NCBI GenBank assembly: GCA_019638625.1
Contig: JAHBTK010000003.1
Location: 496,001 to 560,000 of the forward strand
Direction: 5' to 3'
Length of the DNA: 64,000 nucleotides
From: Chitinophagaceae bacterium
GTDB taxonomy: Bacteria > Bacteroidota > Bacteroidia > Chitinophagales > Chitinophagaceae
Numbering within the stretch: the first letter of the stretch is position 1; the number at the start of each line of letters is the position of its first letter. A program made the translations under genes and the position numbers. Shown here in pieces: positions 1-7,507 of this stretch. The notes beneath the pieces were generated by a model. That model did not search any database and was not told the DNA's origin. It saw only the letters and a program-made list of their open reading frames with translations.

Positions 1-284
1 GACACCACACTCCCGAGCCGGAGTTCGGTATGAATGGGTATCGCTCCGCCGGCCACCCGCTCCAGCCTGTTTTTTGCTTCCTCCAGTTGCTGCCGGCTCA
101 GTTCCTCTATATCCGCCACATTAATGATCGGCAGGGGCGCCTGTGTATCAGCGTAGGAAACAGGTATCTGGTACACGTGCAGCAGTGTAAGAGGCGCTTT
201 AATTGCTATGGCCATATCCGCAGCATAATTCATGGCATTTATCGATACCGGTGAAAAATCGGTGGGAACAATTATGGTTTTCAT
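1..284 (-). CDS. Universal stress protein (UspA family), 5' part only
   Basis: The reverse strand from an ATG at 284 reads MKTIIVPTDFSPVSINAMNY, the typical first beta strand and nucleotide-loop start of a UspA domain, followed by the second strand (LTLLHVYQIP). The family comprises small cytoplasmic proteins, some ATP-binding, that accumulate under stress. About 94 codons are visible and the frame runs off the left edge, so the usual G-2x-G-9x-G(S/T) ATP-binding signature near the C-terminus cannot be checked. In Bacteroidota this family is often a tandem of two Usp domains of about 280 residues, but that cannot be decided here. The 546 bases upstream hold no gene. Confidence 0.85.
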   Translation of the reverse strand, partial: MKTIIVPTDFSPVSINAMNYAADMAIAIKAPLTLLHVYQIPVSYADTQAPLPIINVADIEELSRQQLEEAKNRLERVAGGAIPIHTELRLGSVV

Positions 285-830
285 GTGTGATTCTTTAATA
301 CCATAAAGCTACCAATTTAACCGTCAATACGGATGGGGAATGATTGCCGCCACGCTGATTTTTATCAGGCGACCGGGTGACACGGATAATAATTTAACGG
401 AAACTTAATTGCGGGCCGGTACGTTGAATGCGTCCGGTGATAATAACAAGTGTACGTTTTCGGTTGAGTGTTGCCGGGGTCTCCGCCCAAAGCTGTGTTT
501 AAAATGTAAATTGCAATAAGCGGGGAAGCCGTTGACGCTTTTGGATAAGTAATGATCAGGCAGGTCGAGAGGGTCGCGCCAGTGAGTTTATTTCATATTC
601 AATAGTCGTACTAATAGTACGATTACAGGTAAAATATTAAACCAATGGGTTTAGGTTCCAGCTGCCCGACAATAGCCTGTGAATCCTGACACAAGGCTTC
701 ATAACCGGGTATTGAACTGTATTGCCGTTATGGGGCAAAAAAATATTTGTAATTATCGCTTAATCAGAAAATGATTGATGCAGAGTCTTTAAAAGTTTTA
801 GTCAAACAAACTGATTTTGAATTTAATACT
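285..830. other. Intergenic region, no gene seen
   Basis: No convincing coding frame was found between the UspA start and the accessory island. The only structure I noticed is a perfect 7-base inverted repeat (TCGTACT, AAT spacer, AGTACGA) at 606-622. The region marks the left border of the AT-rich island. I saw no tRNA and no long direct repeat matching the right border near 5386. Confidence 0.5.
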
Positions 831-1388
831 TTAAAATGACAACGTCTGCTGAATTGGCAATTTGTTGTTTTTGCAGTAAGACTCTGTAAATTGGACGAAA
901 TTTTTTCCATCCATTTCGTTATAAATCTGTCCTGCTATTGTCTCAATAAGATTATAGTATTCACCTTTTAAAAATTGAAATAGTTTAGCATCATGAGCCT
1001 TAGCTAAATTTCTTGCAGCCCTTAATTCACGAAGAACTTTATAGCTTAATCGGGCATACACAAACTTTATAAAAAACTCTCTTACATACTTTGGCTTGAC
1101 ATAAGTATCCATAACACTACGACTAACGCCAAGCATATCCGCTAATCTGTAAAACCAAACTTTATGAAATATTGCTTCATACACTCGTGGTTCTGTCATA
1201 ATAACATCAGAAATCTTTGACTTGCCGTCACGAAGCTCAATTTCCAGCAACAACCTGTCAAGGAAAATGTTTGACGGCTTATTAAGAATTTCTTTTTCAG
1301 GCCCAAAAAGTAGTTCTTGAATATCCTGTTGTTGGGGGTCATTATCCCGAACTTTTAGCCTAATATTCTTTGTAGATTTATTTTCCAT
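831..1388 (-). CDS. Unrecognised protein paired with XRE/ImmA regulator
   Basis: 185 residues, no signal peptide or membrane segment, rich in Lys, Arg and aromatic residues. I do not recognise the family. A segment around residues 80-95 (RLADMLGVSRSVMDTYV) resembles a helix-turn-helix, and much of residues 70-160 looks helical. The start lies 12 bases after the stop of the XRE/ImmA-IrrE gene on the same strand, so the two are almost certainly co-transcribed. By position it could be the effector, the substrate of the protease, or a DNA-binding co-regulator. Paired XRE-COG2856 genes were proposed as toxin-antitoxin-like modules from comparative genomics, but no toxin fold is visible here. Base composition is clearly more AT-rich than in the flanking genes, as for the rest of the island. 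Confidence 0.7.
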   Translation of the reverse strand: MENKSTKNIRLKVRDNDPQQQDIQELLFGPEKEILNKPSNIFLDRLLLEIELRDGKSKISDVIMTEPRVYEAIFHKVWFYRLADMLGVSRSVMDTYVKPKYVREFFIKFVYARLSYKVLRELRAARNLAKAHDAKLFQFLKGEYYNLIETIAGQIYNEMDGKNFVQFTESYCKNNKLPIQQTLSF

Positions 1389-1400
1389 GAATATTGAATA

Positions 1401-2588
1401 TTAATTTGAAAAAATTTTATTTTGGTAATATTTAGCAAACTCTTCCGGTGAGTTAGAATGAGATAATGAACCAAGCAGCGAAGTTTGTAATCTATGCCAC
1501 GGTACACGAATAAACCTTGAATACACAGGATATTTGTCTGCATTATCATAACAATAGTTGTCATAGATAATGCTATAATGAACATTGCTTTCAAGTGCAA
1601 AGTCTTTTACTGCAACAGGGTCATTTATTTTAGGAGAAATTTCTTCCATCCTGCTACGAGGAAACATGTATTCCCTGGCAAATGAATTTGCCTTTAATTC
1701 TTTGTCATTAACAAGTTCATCATCATCTGTAACATGAAGGCGACCAGCTAAAATATCTTCCCAATCAAAAATAACATGATATAACTCATGTATTAAAGTA
1801 AACCAAAGAGTAGAATATTTTTTGCCAATATCTGTAAGAATAATTGATGGTTTCCCTTTCGATTCAATAGTTAAGCCGCGAGCACCTGAGAGAGACAGAG
1901 AAGGATGTATGACTACTGTGATTCCTAGCCTATATAGCTCGCGAATTAGTTTCAATAAGCCGGTTTCCACATCTAAAGAATATGCTCTTATTCGTGGGAA
2001 AAATGTTTTTAAATTATCCTGGCTATAAGAGTTACTGTTGACAATCGAATTACAAATTTTAATGGCCTTATTCTTAAAATTTTTCTTTGGGCGAGGGTCT
2101 TTTAAGGTAGCTTTTATACTGCTAAATAAACCATGCGATTTATCCAACTCAGTGTATTCATAAATATCATTTAACCCATAGGCTCTCAAAAGACATTTTT
2201 CAATATGACCGAAGTCTTTTATAGAACTGATAACGCCGTCTTTTTTCAGAGCATGAAGATTAAAGTTGTCAAGTATATAGGTTCTTTTTTTGGAATCCTC
2301 TAATTGTATTTGAGTATTTGCCGGCATGTATGAAACACACTCTTTCAGAATTTCATCAGAACTAACATTTAGAAAGTTGGCTATCTTTAAAAGGCTAATC
2401 GGGTCAAGATATTTGAAGTTGCCGTCAAGGATCGCGTTTATTGTACGAAAAGTCATTTCGTAACCTTGTAAGAATTGATTAAGTGTTATACCTAAAAACT
2501 CCAACCTGGATTCAAAATGCTGACGAAGCAGGGTCTTATTCTCCCCAGATTTAATAGCACTATTTATTAAGTTGTCAATCCTGTCCAT
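1401..2588 (-). CDS. XRE-type HTH plus ImmA/IrrE metallopeptidase fusion
   Basis: 395 residues. Residues 25-85 read as a Cro/CI-type helix-turn-helix (LGITLNQFLQGYEM, then LLKIANFLNVSSDEIL). Residues 210-330 hold a COG2856 (ImmA/IrrE) zinc protease domain: HELYH at 267-271 supplies two histidines and the catalytic Glu, and the downstream ELKANSFAREYMFP segment carries the third ligand. ImmA-type proteases relieve repression by cleaving a partner repressor (ImmR in ICEBs1, DdrO in Deinococcus). Here DNA-binding and protease parts are one chain, as in many accessory islands. It is divergent from the restriction-modification genes, with palindromes between them, so it plausibly controls them and itself; this is inference. 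Cytoplasmic. Confidence 0.88.
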   Translation of the reverse strand: MDRIDNLINSAIKSGENKTLLRQHFESRLEFLGITLNQFLQGYEMTFRTINAILDGNFKYLDPISLLKIANFLNVSSDEILKECVSYMPANTQIQLEDSKKRTYILDNFNLHALKKDGVISSIKDFGHIEKCLLRAYGLNDIYEYTELDKSHGLFSSIKATLKDPRPKKNFKNKAIKICNSIVNSNSYSQDNLKTFFPRIRAYSLDVETGLLKLIRELYRLGITVVIHPSLSLSGARGLTIESKGKPSIILTDIGKKYSTLWFTLIHELYHVIFDWEDILAGRLHVTDDDELVNDKELKANSFAREYMFPRSRMEEISPKINDPVAVKDFALESNVHYSIIYDNYCYDNADKYPVYSRFIRVPWHRLQTSLLGSLSHSNSPEEFAKYYQNKIFSN

Positions 2589-2861
2589 TATAAAAGTTAT
2601 GTAAGTTTACAGAACAAAAAATATTGATTATCAACGATAATGACACAATTTACAAAAAGTCGTGTAAAGTTACACAATTTTTTATCCACAAATTGTGTAA
2701 ATCGGAGGACTGTCGGAGTGCCAAAAGCACCTAATATTCATAAAAGGCACACAAGACCCTGGCAACTTTGCAAAGAAGCTTAAACTTTGCTGACACACAG
2801 TTTCCATCAACAATAAACAGTATTTGACATTTAAAGCCAGGCATTTACTAAATTTGTTGGC
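2589..2861. promoter_or_regulatory. Divergent control region of the restriction-modification island
   Basis: This 273-base AT-rich spacer separates the XRE/ImmA gene (leftward) from the methyltransferase gene (rightward). It contains a perfect 11-base inverted repeat, TTACACAATTT at 2670-2680 and AAATTGTGTAA at 2690-2700, with a 9-base spacer. A further related half-site, GACACAATTTAC, lies at 2642-2653, and GTGTAAAGTTAC lies at 2662-2673. Repeated half-sites in a divergent spacer next to an XRE-type gene are what an autoregulatory operator would look like. Binding is not shown. Confidence 0.6.
2823..2856 (+). promoter_or_regulatory. Candidate Bacteroidota-type promoter for the methyltransferase
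   Basis: TTTG at 2823-2826 and TAAATTTG at 2849-2856 match the TTTG / TAnnTTTG pattern of Bacteroidota primary-sigma promoters, with 22 bases between them. The -7-like element ends only five bases before the ATG at 2862, so transcription would begin at or beside the start codon, giving a leaderless mRNA. This is pattern matching only. Confidence 0.4.
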
Positions 2862-4466
2862 ATGACAACGGCTATAGACATAACCCCTCTTATGAATGAA
2901 TTACCCAGCCATTTTGCTGACAGAGTTGGGCAGGTCTATGCCAAATCAGTAACGACACAGCACAAGAAAGAGAATGGGCAGTTTTTTACCCCAACTGAAA
3001 TTGCCCATTTCATGGCAGGGCTTGTAAAGCAGAAAAAAGATAATCTCAAGATTCTTGATCCAGGTTGTGGAACAGCTATTCTTTCAAGTTCTCTCATTGA
3101 GACGCTTGCAAAACGAAATGACAACCTAAAAGAAATTGAGCTTGTTGTTTATGAGACAGACAAAGATATTCTGCCTTATACACAGGCGGCATTGGACTAT
3201 TTGGGCAAATGGTTGAAAAAGAATAAAATTAAATTCAAAGCAACTCTTGACACAAACGATTTTGTCCTTGAAAACAAGGAGTGTTTTGAACAATCGACAA
3301 CACTTTTTTTTGAGCCTAAAAATGCCATTTATGATATTGTAATTTCCAATCCGCCGTACTTTAAAATTCCCAAAGACGATAAAAGAGCAATTGTTGCAAA
3401 ATCTATTATTTGGGGGCAACCGAATATTTATTCAATCTTTATGATGGTTGCCGCAAAACTTTTGAACAATGGTGGCGAATTGGTCTTTATAACACCGAGA
3501 AGTTTTGCTTCAGGTAATTACTTCAGAGCATTCAGGGAAGCCTTTTTTCAAGAAATAGAAATTAAACAAATTCACTTGTTCGGTTCCAGAACTGATACAT
3601 TTGACAGGGATGATGTTTTACAGGAAACATTAATACTCAAGGGAAAAAAACAGAAGCTTAATGGAAATATCCCCTCTATTGTCGTAACACATTCTAACGG
3701 GGTAAGAGATATTGAAAATTATACTGAGAAGACTTACAAGACTTCTGAATTGATTGACTTCAATTCTAAAGAAAAGATTATTCATCTTCCAACAAATGAA
3801 ACTGAGGACAAAGTAGTTAAGTTGTTTAAGTCGTGGACAGGAAGTTTAAATCAATACGATATTCAAATTTCAACAGGCCCGGTAGTTTCTTTCAGGGCAA
3901 CACAATATTTACATGAGCAATATTCCAACGGAACAATTTTTTTAGTTCCATTATATCAACTAATTAACACTGCTAAAATGCAGTTTGAATGGCCTGTTTC
4001 AAAAAAGAGCAAACCCCAGTATATTGAATTGTGTGAAGAAACTAAGTCACTTCTTCTTCCAAACAAGAATTATATATTTCTTCGCCGCTTCAGTGCAAAG
4101 GATGATAAAAGCAGGTTAGTGGCAACGCCATATTTCGTTGACATCTTGCAATCGGAATTTATAGGAGTTGAAAATCATTTGAACTATATCTACAGGCCTA
4201 AAGGACATCTTGATAGAAATGAAATCTTAGGGCTGTCTGCATTGTTAAACAGCAACCTGTTTGACACATATTTCAGAACTTTTAATGGCAACATCAACGT
4301 TAGTGCAACTGAACTTAGAGAAATGCCACTGCCTCCTTTAGAAGACATAAAGCAAATAGGCAATCAAATTATTCTACAAAATGATTTTTCGCAATCAATG
4401 GTTGATGAACTTGTAAACAATTACTTTGATTTAGAGCATATATTCGCTTATGAGCAAAATAGATGA
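2862..4466 (+). CDS. Type II adenine-N6 DNA methyltransferase, BsuBI/PstI-like
   Basis: 534 residues. QFFTPTEIAHFMAGLV (about residues 40-56) is the N-terminal signature of class I N6-adenine methylases. ILDPGCGTA (about 64-72) is the S-adenosylmethionine-binding motif I, and SNPPYFK (about 161-167) is the catalytic NPPY motif. The C-terminal part would be the target-recognition region. It should methylate adenine in the host's copies of the site cut by the overlapping endonuclease. BsuBI/PstI enzymes recognise CTGCAG, so that is the predicted target; it is not demonstrated. The ATG at 2862 starts just after a promoter-like element. It overlaps the endonuclease gene by 17 bases, which ties their translation together. 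AT-rich relative to neighbours. Confidence 0.92.
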   Translation: MTTAIDITPLMNELPSHFADRVGQVYAKSVTTQHKKENGQFFTPTEIAHFMAGLVKQKKDNLKILDPGCGTAILSSSLIETLAKRNDNLKEIELVVYETDKDILPYTQAALDYLGKWLKKNKIKFKATLDTNDFVLENKECFEQSTTLFFEPKNAIYDIVISNPPYFKIPKDDKRAIVAKSIIWGQPNIYSIFMMVAAKLLNNGGELVFITPRSFASGNYFRAFREAFFQEIEIKQIHLFGSRTDTFDRDDVLQETLILKGKKQKLNGNIPSIVVTHSNGVRDIENYTEKTYKTSELIDFNSKEKIIHLPTNETEDKVVKLFKSWTGSLNQYDIQISTGPVVSFRATQYLHEQYSNGTIFLVPLYQLINTAKMQFEWPVSKKSKPQYIELCEETKSLLLPNKNYIFLRRFSAKDDKSRLVATPYFVDILQSEFIGVENHLNYIYRPKGHLDRNEILGLSALLNSNLFDTYFRTFNGNINVSATELREMPLPPLEDIKQIGNQIILQNDFSQSMVDELVNNYFDLEHIFAYEQNR

Positions 4467-5385
4467 CGCAAAAGAAATCTTGAAAGAATTAGGGTTGCCT
4501 GTCGCACAACAAAATGAAATTTCAGCATATACGTTATTAGCTCTTTGCGGGATAAACCCGAGAGATAAATGGAGTAAGGCGACAAGAACAAGCCAAAAAG
4601 TCTCAAAGGGTATAATGGCTTTTTGTAAAGAGGTTTACAAAAAAGAATATGCTCCCAATACAAGAGAAACATTTCGCAGACAAGTTTTACACCAATTCGT
4701 TCAGGCAAGAATTGCCGATTACAATCCTGATAATCCGAGTTTACCGGTGAACAGCCCAAATGCTCATTACGCTATGACAAATGAAGCTTTAGAAGCTATC
4801 AAAACTTTTGGAACAAAAGTATGGAAAGAGGAAACCGAAAGATTTAAGTCGGAAGTTGGCGAGCTCTCAAAAAAATATTTGAAGGCAAGAAAGCAAACTT
4901 TAATCCCTGTGAAACTAAGTAACGGCAAGACACTTAGCCTTTCTGCGGGCAAGCATAATGAAGTTCAAGCCGCAATCGTCCATGATTTTGCTGCAAGGTT
5001 TGCAAAAGGAAGTGAGGTCCTTTATTTAGGCGACACTGCAAATAAAGATTTGTATGTTGACAAAACAACACTGAAAGATTTGGGCATACCGATAACAGAA
5101 CACAGCAAATTACCTGATGTGGTTTTGTATGATAGAAAGAAGAATTGGCTTTATCTTATTGAAGCTGTTACTTCACATGGCCCTGTTTCGCCAAAACGAG
5201 TTGTAGAGCTTGAAGAGATGCTTAAAGATTGTAAAGCAGGCAAGGTGTATGTTTCTGCATTTCCCGATTTTGCAGAGTTTAAAAAACACTCAACAAACAT
5301 TGCATGGGAAACTGAAGTTTGGGTTGTTGACTTCCCTGAACACATGATACATTTTAATGGCGATAGGTTCATGGGGCCGAGATAA
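4450..5385 (+). CDS. Type II restriction endonuclease, BsuBI/PstI family
   Basis: 311 residues. The first half is helical and variable. The C-terminal part matches the BsuBI/PstI endonuclease family: ADYNPDNPSLPVNSPNAHY (about 94-112), then LSLSAGKHNEVQAAIVHDFA, then LPDVVLYDRKKNWLYLIEAV. The last has the D-x(n)-E-x-V layout of a divergent PD-(D/E)xK core at about residues 215-240. The family cuts CTGCAG. CTGCAG occurs in flanking chromosomal genes (for example 6885-6890 and 7765-7770), which the methylase would protect; I did not spot one inside the island. The ATG lies within the end of the methylase frame, so the endonuclease follows the methylase in one transcript. Confidence 0.92.
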   Translation: MSKIDDAKEILKELGLPVAQQNEISAYTLLALCGINPRDKWSKATRTSQKVSKGIMAFCKEVYKKEYAPNTRETFRRQVLHQFVQARIADYNPDNPSLPVNSPNAHYAMTNEALEAIKTFGTKVWKEETERFKSEVGELSKKYLKARKQTLIPVKLSNGKTLSLSAGKHNEVQAAIVHDFAARFAKGSEVLYLGDTANKDLYVDKTTLKDLGIPITEHSKLPDVVLYDRKKNWLYLIEAVTSHGPVSPKRVVELEEMLKDCKAGKVYVSAFPDFAEFKKHSTNIAWETEVWVVDFPEHMIHFNGDRFMGPR

Positions 5386-5681
5386 TCTGTAATTACAAAT
5401 GAATAAAATCCGGAACCGTTTAAACCATATACCCCCTAATACTACCTCTTAATCAACCTAAAAAACTCTTCCAGCGTTAAATCCCTGGCAGTACACATTT
5501 GTGCCTACGATCGGTGTTGTCACCGAACCGCGCAAAGTCTTATCCGGAACAGAACTGGCGGACCGGGGCTTCAAAATTATTACAATATCAATAACAGCTA
5601 TGCTGTCAACAGCACCGCCACCGGCACTACCCCTTAATAGGGAGTCTTCGTAAGTTATACCTCATCTCAAAATATGTCCCG
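5386..5681. other. Right border of the island, possible gene remnant
   Basis: No intact gene. On the + strand from about 5487 to 5654 there is an open stretch (reading TFVPTIGVVTEPRKVLSG) with no plausible start and no family I recognise, and another frame reads NINNSYAVNSTATGTTP before a stop. Composition is back to the chromosomal average by about 5480. This may be the scar of an older gene replaced or broken when the island arrived, but it may equally be non-coding. Confidence 0.25.
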
Positions 5682-6035
5682 TCAAAGCGCCACATCCTCG
5701 ATCAGGAAGTATTCAGCTCCGCCAGGCTTCAGCATGATCGCCAGGGTATCATACTGGATACGGTTCCAGCCGGGGTTTTCTTCCAGGAAGGCTTCCGCGG
5801 CTTTAGAGAGGTTCTCAAATTTTTTAGCGGTCACGCTCTCCTCTGGTAGCCCATACCTGTCGGAACGCCGGGTTTTTACTTCTATAAAATGCAGGATCTT
5901 GTTTCTTTCCGCGATGATGTCAATTTCGTAACGGGAATACCGCCAGTTGGTATGCAGGATACTAAACCCCTGATCGGTGAGATAATTTACCGCAAGCAGT
6001 TCGCCTTGTTTCCCGGTTTTATTGTGGTTAGCCAT
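5682..6035 (-). CDS. yraN: YraN family (UPF0102) nuclease-fold protein
   Basis: 117 residues, the usual length of the family. Visible landmarks are GKQGELLAVNYLTDQGF near the N-terminus, then YEIDIIAERN and LHFIEVKTR, which form the E-x(n)-D-x(n)-ExK arrangement of a restriction-endonuclease-like fold (about residues 12-60). The biological role is unsettled; links to DNA processing have been proposed. The ATG at 6035 gives the expected MANHNKTGKQGE start. It stands alone on the reverse strand, separated from the efflux operon by a palindromic repeat element. Confidence 0.9.
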   Translation of the reverse strand: MANHNKTGKQGELLAVNYLTDQGFSILHTNWRYSRYEIDIIAERNKILHFIEVKTRRSDRYGLPEESVTAKKFENLSKAAEAFLEENPGWNRIQYDTLAIMLKPGGAEYFLIEDVAL

Positions 6036-6046
6036 GGTATGAGTCG

Positions 6047-6169
6047 TAAGTGATTAGTGGCAGGTGAAACAAGTGGACAGTGGTTAGTAGGTAGTGATCA
6101 GTTGCAGGATCCAGAGCACAGACATCCTGCAACTTACGTCTTACAACTAACCACTTACTACTTATCACT
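6047..6169. repeat. Interrupted palindrome built of AGTGGTTAGT-like units
   Basis: Between yraN and the tolC-like gene the DNA forms nested inverted repeats. AGTTGCAGGAT at 6100-6110 pairs perfectly with ATCCTGCAACT at 6124-6134, and AGTGGTTAG at 6079-6087 pairs with CTAACCACT at 6147-6155. Looser pairing continues outward (GTAAGTGATTAG against CTTATCAC). The left arm is also a run of degenerate units about 7 bases long (AGTGATT, AGTGGAC, AGTGGTT, AGTAGGT, AGTGATC). It could be a transcript-stabilising or terminating hairpin, or one copy of a dispersed repeat. Confidence 0.65.
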
Positions 6170-6179
6170 CTCCGCCCCC

Positions 6180-7502
6180 CTATCTCACCAGGTCTCCTTT
6201 CAGCCGCAGCAACTCCGTTTCCGCCACTTTTGTATTGTACCGCGCCGCAATCAGGCGATCGTAAGCATCTTCCAGGCTTTTCTGCGCTTCCCTGAGTTCC
6301 AGGAAAGTGGATACTCCCAGTTTAAACCGTTCCATCGCAATCAATACATTTTCCTTTGCCAGGTCAATATTTTCCTCTTCCAGTTGCAGGGCGCTGAGCT
6401 GGTATTGATAGTTGTAATATCCTACTTTCACCCAGATGTCTACCAGGTTTTTCTGGCGATCGAGGTTGATTGAATTGTATTTGATATTTAGTGAAGACCT
6501 TACGATCGGGCGATTCACGGTCAGGACATCGAAAATGGGAATATTGGCTGTCAGTCCAATATTCCAACCCTTGTTCATATTATTAATGGGAGCAAAAGGG
6601 TTGATATTATTGTGGTTGTTGTTCCGGGTAAAATTGTAACCCGATACAAATGAAATAGTCGGAAAAGCGGCTCCTATTGACTCTTTTAACGAAAGGGTGG
6701 AAATGTCCAGCGCCTTTTTTGCCTGCAATATGGTGGGGTTGGTATCTTCTATCCCGTTCATGATTTCTTCGATGGTCAGCGCGTTATTGATCGGAATACT
6801 GTCTGCTACTTCAAATGTGGAGGGTAACCGCATACCGGTCAACTGGTTCAGTTGCTCCTTTGTTTGCGACATGATGGTACGCTGCTGCAGGTGCATCGCT
6901 TTTTGCGCGTTCAGGTCCACTTTTGCCTGCAACAGCTCCGGCTTGGTACCCAGTCCCACAGAAAGCTTCCTGTCTGCCAGCTTCACCCGCTCTTCATTAA
7001 TGGACATCTGCTCTTCAATGGCTTTTAATTGCTGCTTCTGCCGGACAATGGTGTAGTAGCTGCTGATCACTTCCGCGGTAGTATTGACAACCTGGTTTTT
7101 GAGGTTCACGCTACTCAGGTCGTATTCCTCCAGTATGCGTTTTCGTTCTACAAACATCCTGAGCCCGTCGAACAATACCCAGTTCAGGTTTACGGCAGCA
7201 TTTATATTACGGTTCCGGATACCCGAACCTTCCGTTTTGGGACGACTGTCAAACTCCTGTTCCTGCGCGGAAATTGTTTGTGAAACTCCTACTACCCCGT
7301 TTATCCTGGGCAGGAATCCTCCAAAGATGAATTGTTTATCAACTCCTGCAATTGCCATATCATTTTTCAGGAGCACAATGTCATAGTTATAGTTCAAAGA
7401 CGCCGCTATGGCATCCTGTAACGTAATCATTTGTTGTGACCGGCTTTGGTGCCCCAGCAAGCTGAAAATGATAAAAAGACTGAAAACCCTTTTCCCTTTC
7501 AT
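6180..7502 (-). CDS. TolC family outer membrane efflux protein
   Basis: 440 residues with an N-terminal signal peptide (KRVFSLFIIFSLLGHQSRSQ). It has the duplicated helical-hairpin/beta-strand architecture of TolC: two related halves starting about residues 25 and 245, each with long amphipathic helices (SIEEQMSINEERVKLADRKL-like in the first, DLAKENVLIAMERFKLG in the second). It should form the trimeric outer-membrane duct of the tripartite pump encoded just upstream. Its start lies 5 bases after the pump gene's stop, so the three genes (adaptor, pump, duct) form one operon read leftward from 11681. Substrate unknown. Confidence 0.93.
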   Translation of the reverse strand: MKGKRVFSLFIIFSLLGHQSRSQQMITLQDAIAASLNYNYDIVLLKNDMAIAGVDKQFIFGGFLPRINGVVGVSQTISAQEQEFDSRPKTEGSGIRNRNINAAVNLNWVLFDGLRMFVERKRILEEYDLSSVNLKNQVVNTTAEVISSYYTIVRQKQQLKAIEEQMSINEERVKLADRKLSVGLGTKPELLQAKVDLNAQKAMHLQQRTIMSQTKEQLNQLTGMRLPSTFEVADSIPINNALTIEEIMNGIEDTNPTILQAKKALDISTLSLKESIGAAFPTISFVSGYNFTRNNNHNNINPFAPINNMNKGWNIGLTANIPIFDVLTVNRPIVRSSLNIKYNSINLDRQKNLVDIWVKVGYYNYQYQLSALQLEEENIDLAKENVLIAMERFKLGVSTFLELREAQKSLEDAYDRLIAARYNTKVAETELLRLKGDLVR

Positions 7503-7507
7503 GAAAC

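Noticed and set aside
800..5420. Direct repeats flanking the island as attachment sites
   Set aside because: Only matches of about 7-8 bases such as GTAATTA were found, which are expected by chance; no integrase or tRNA is adjacent.
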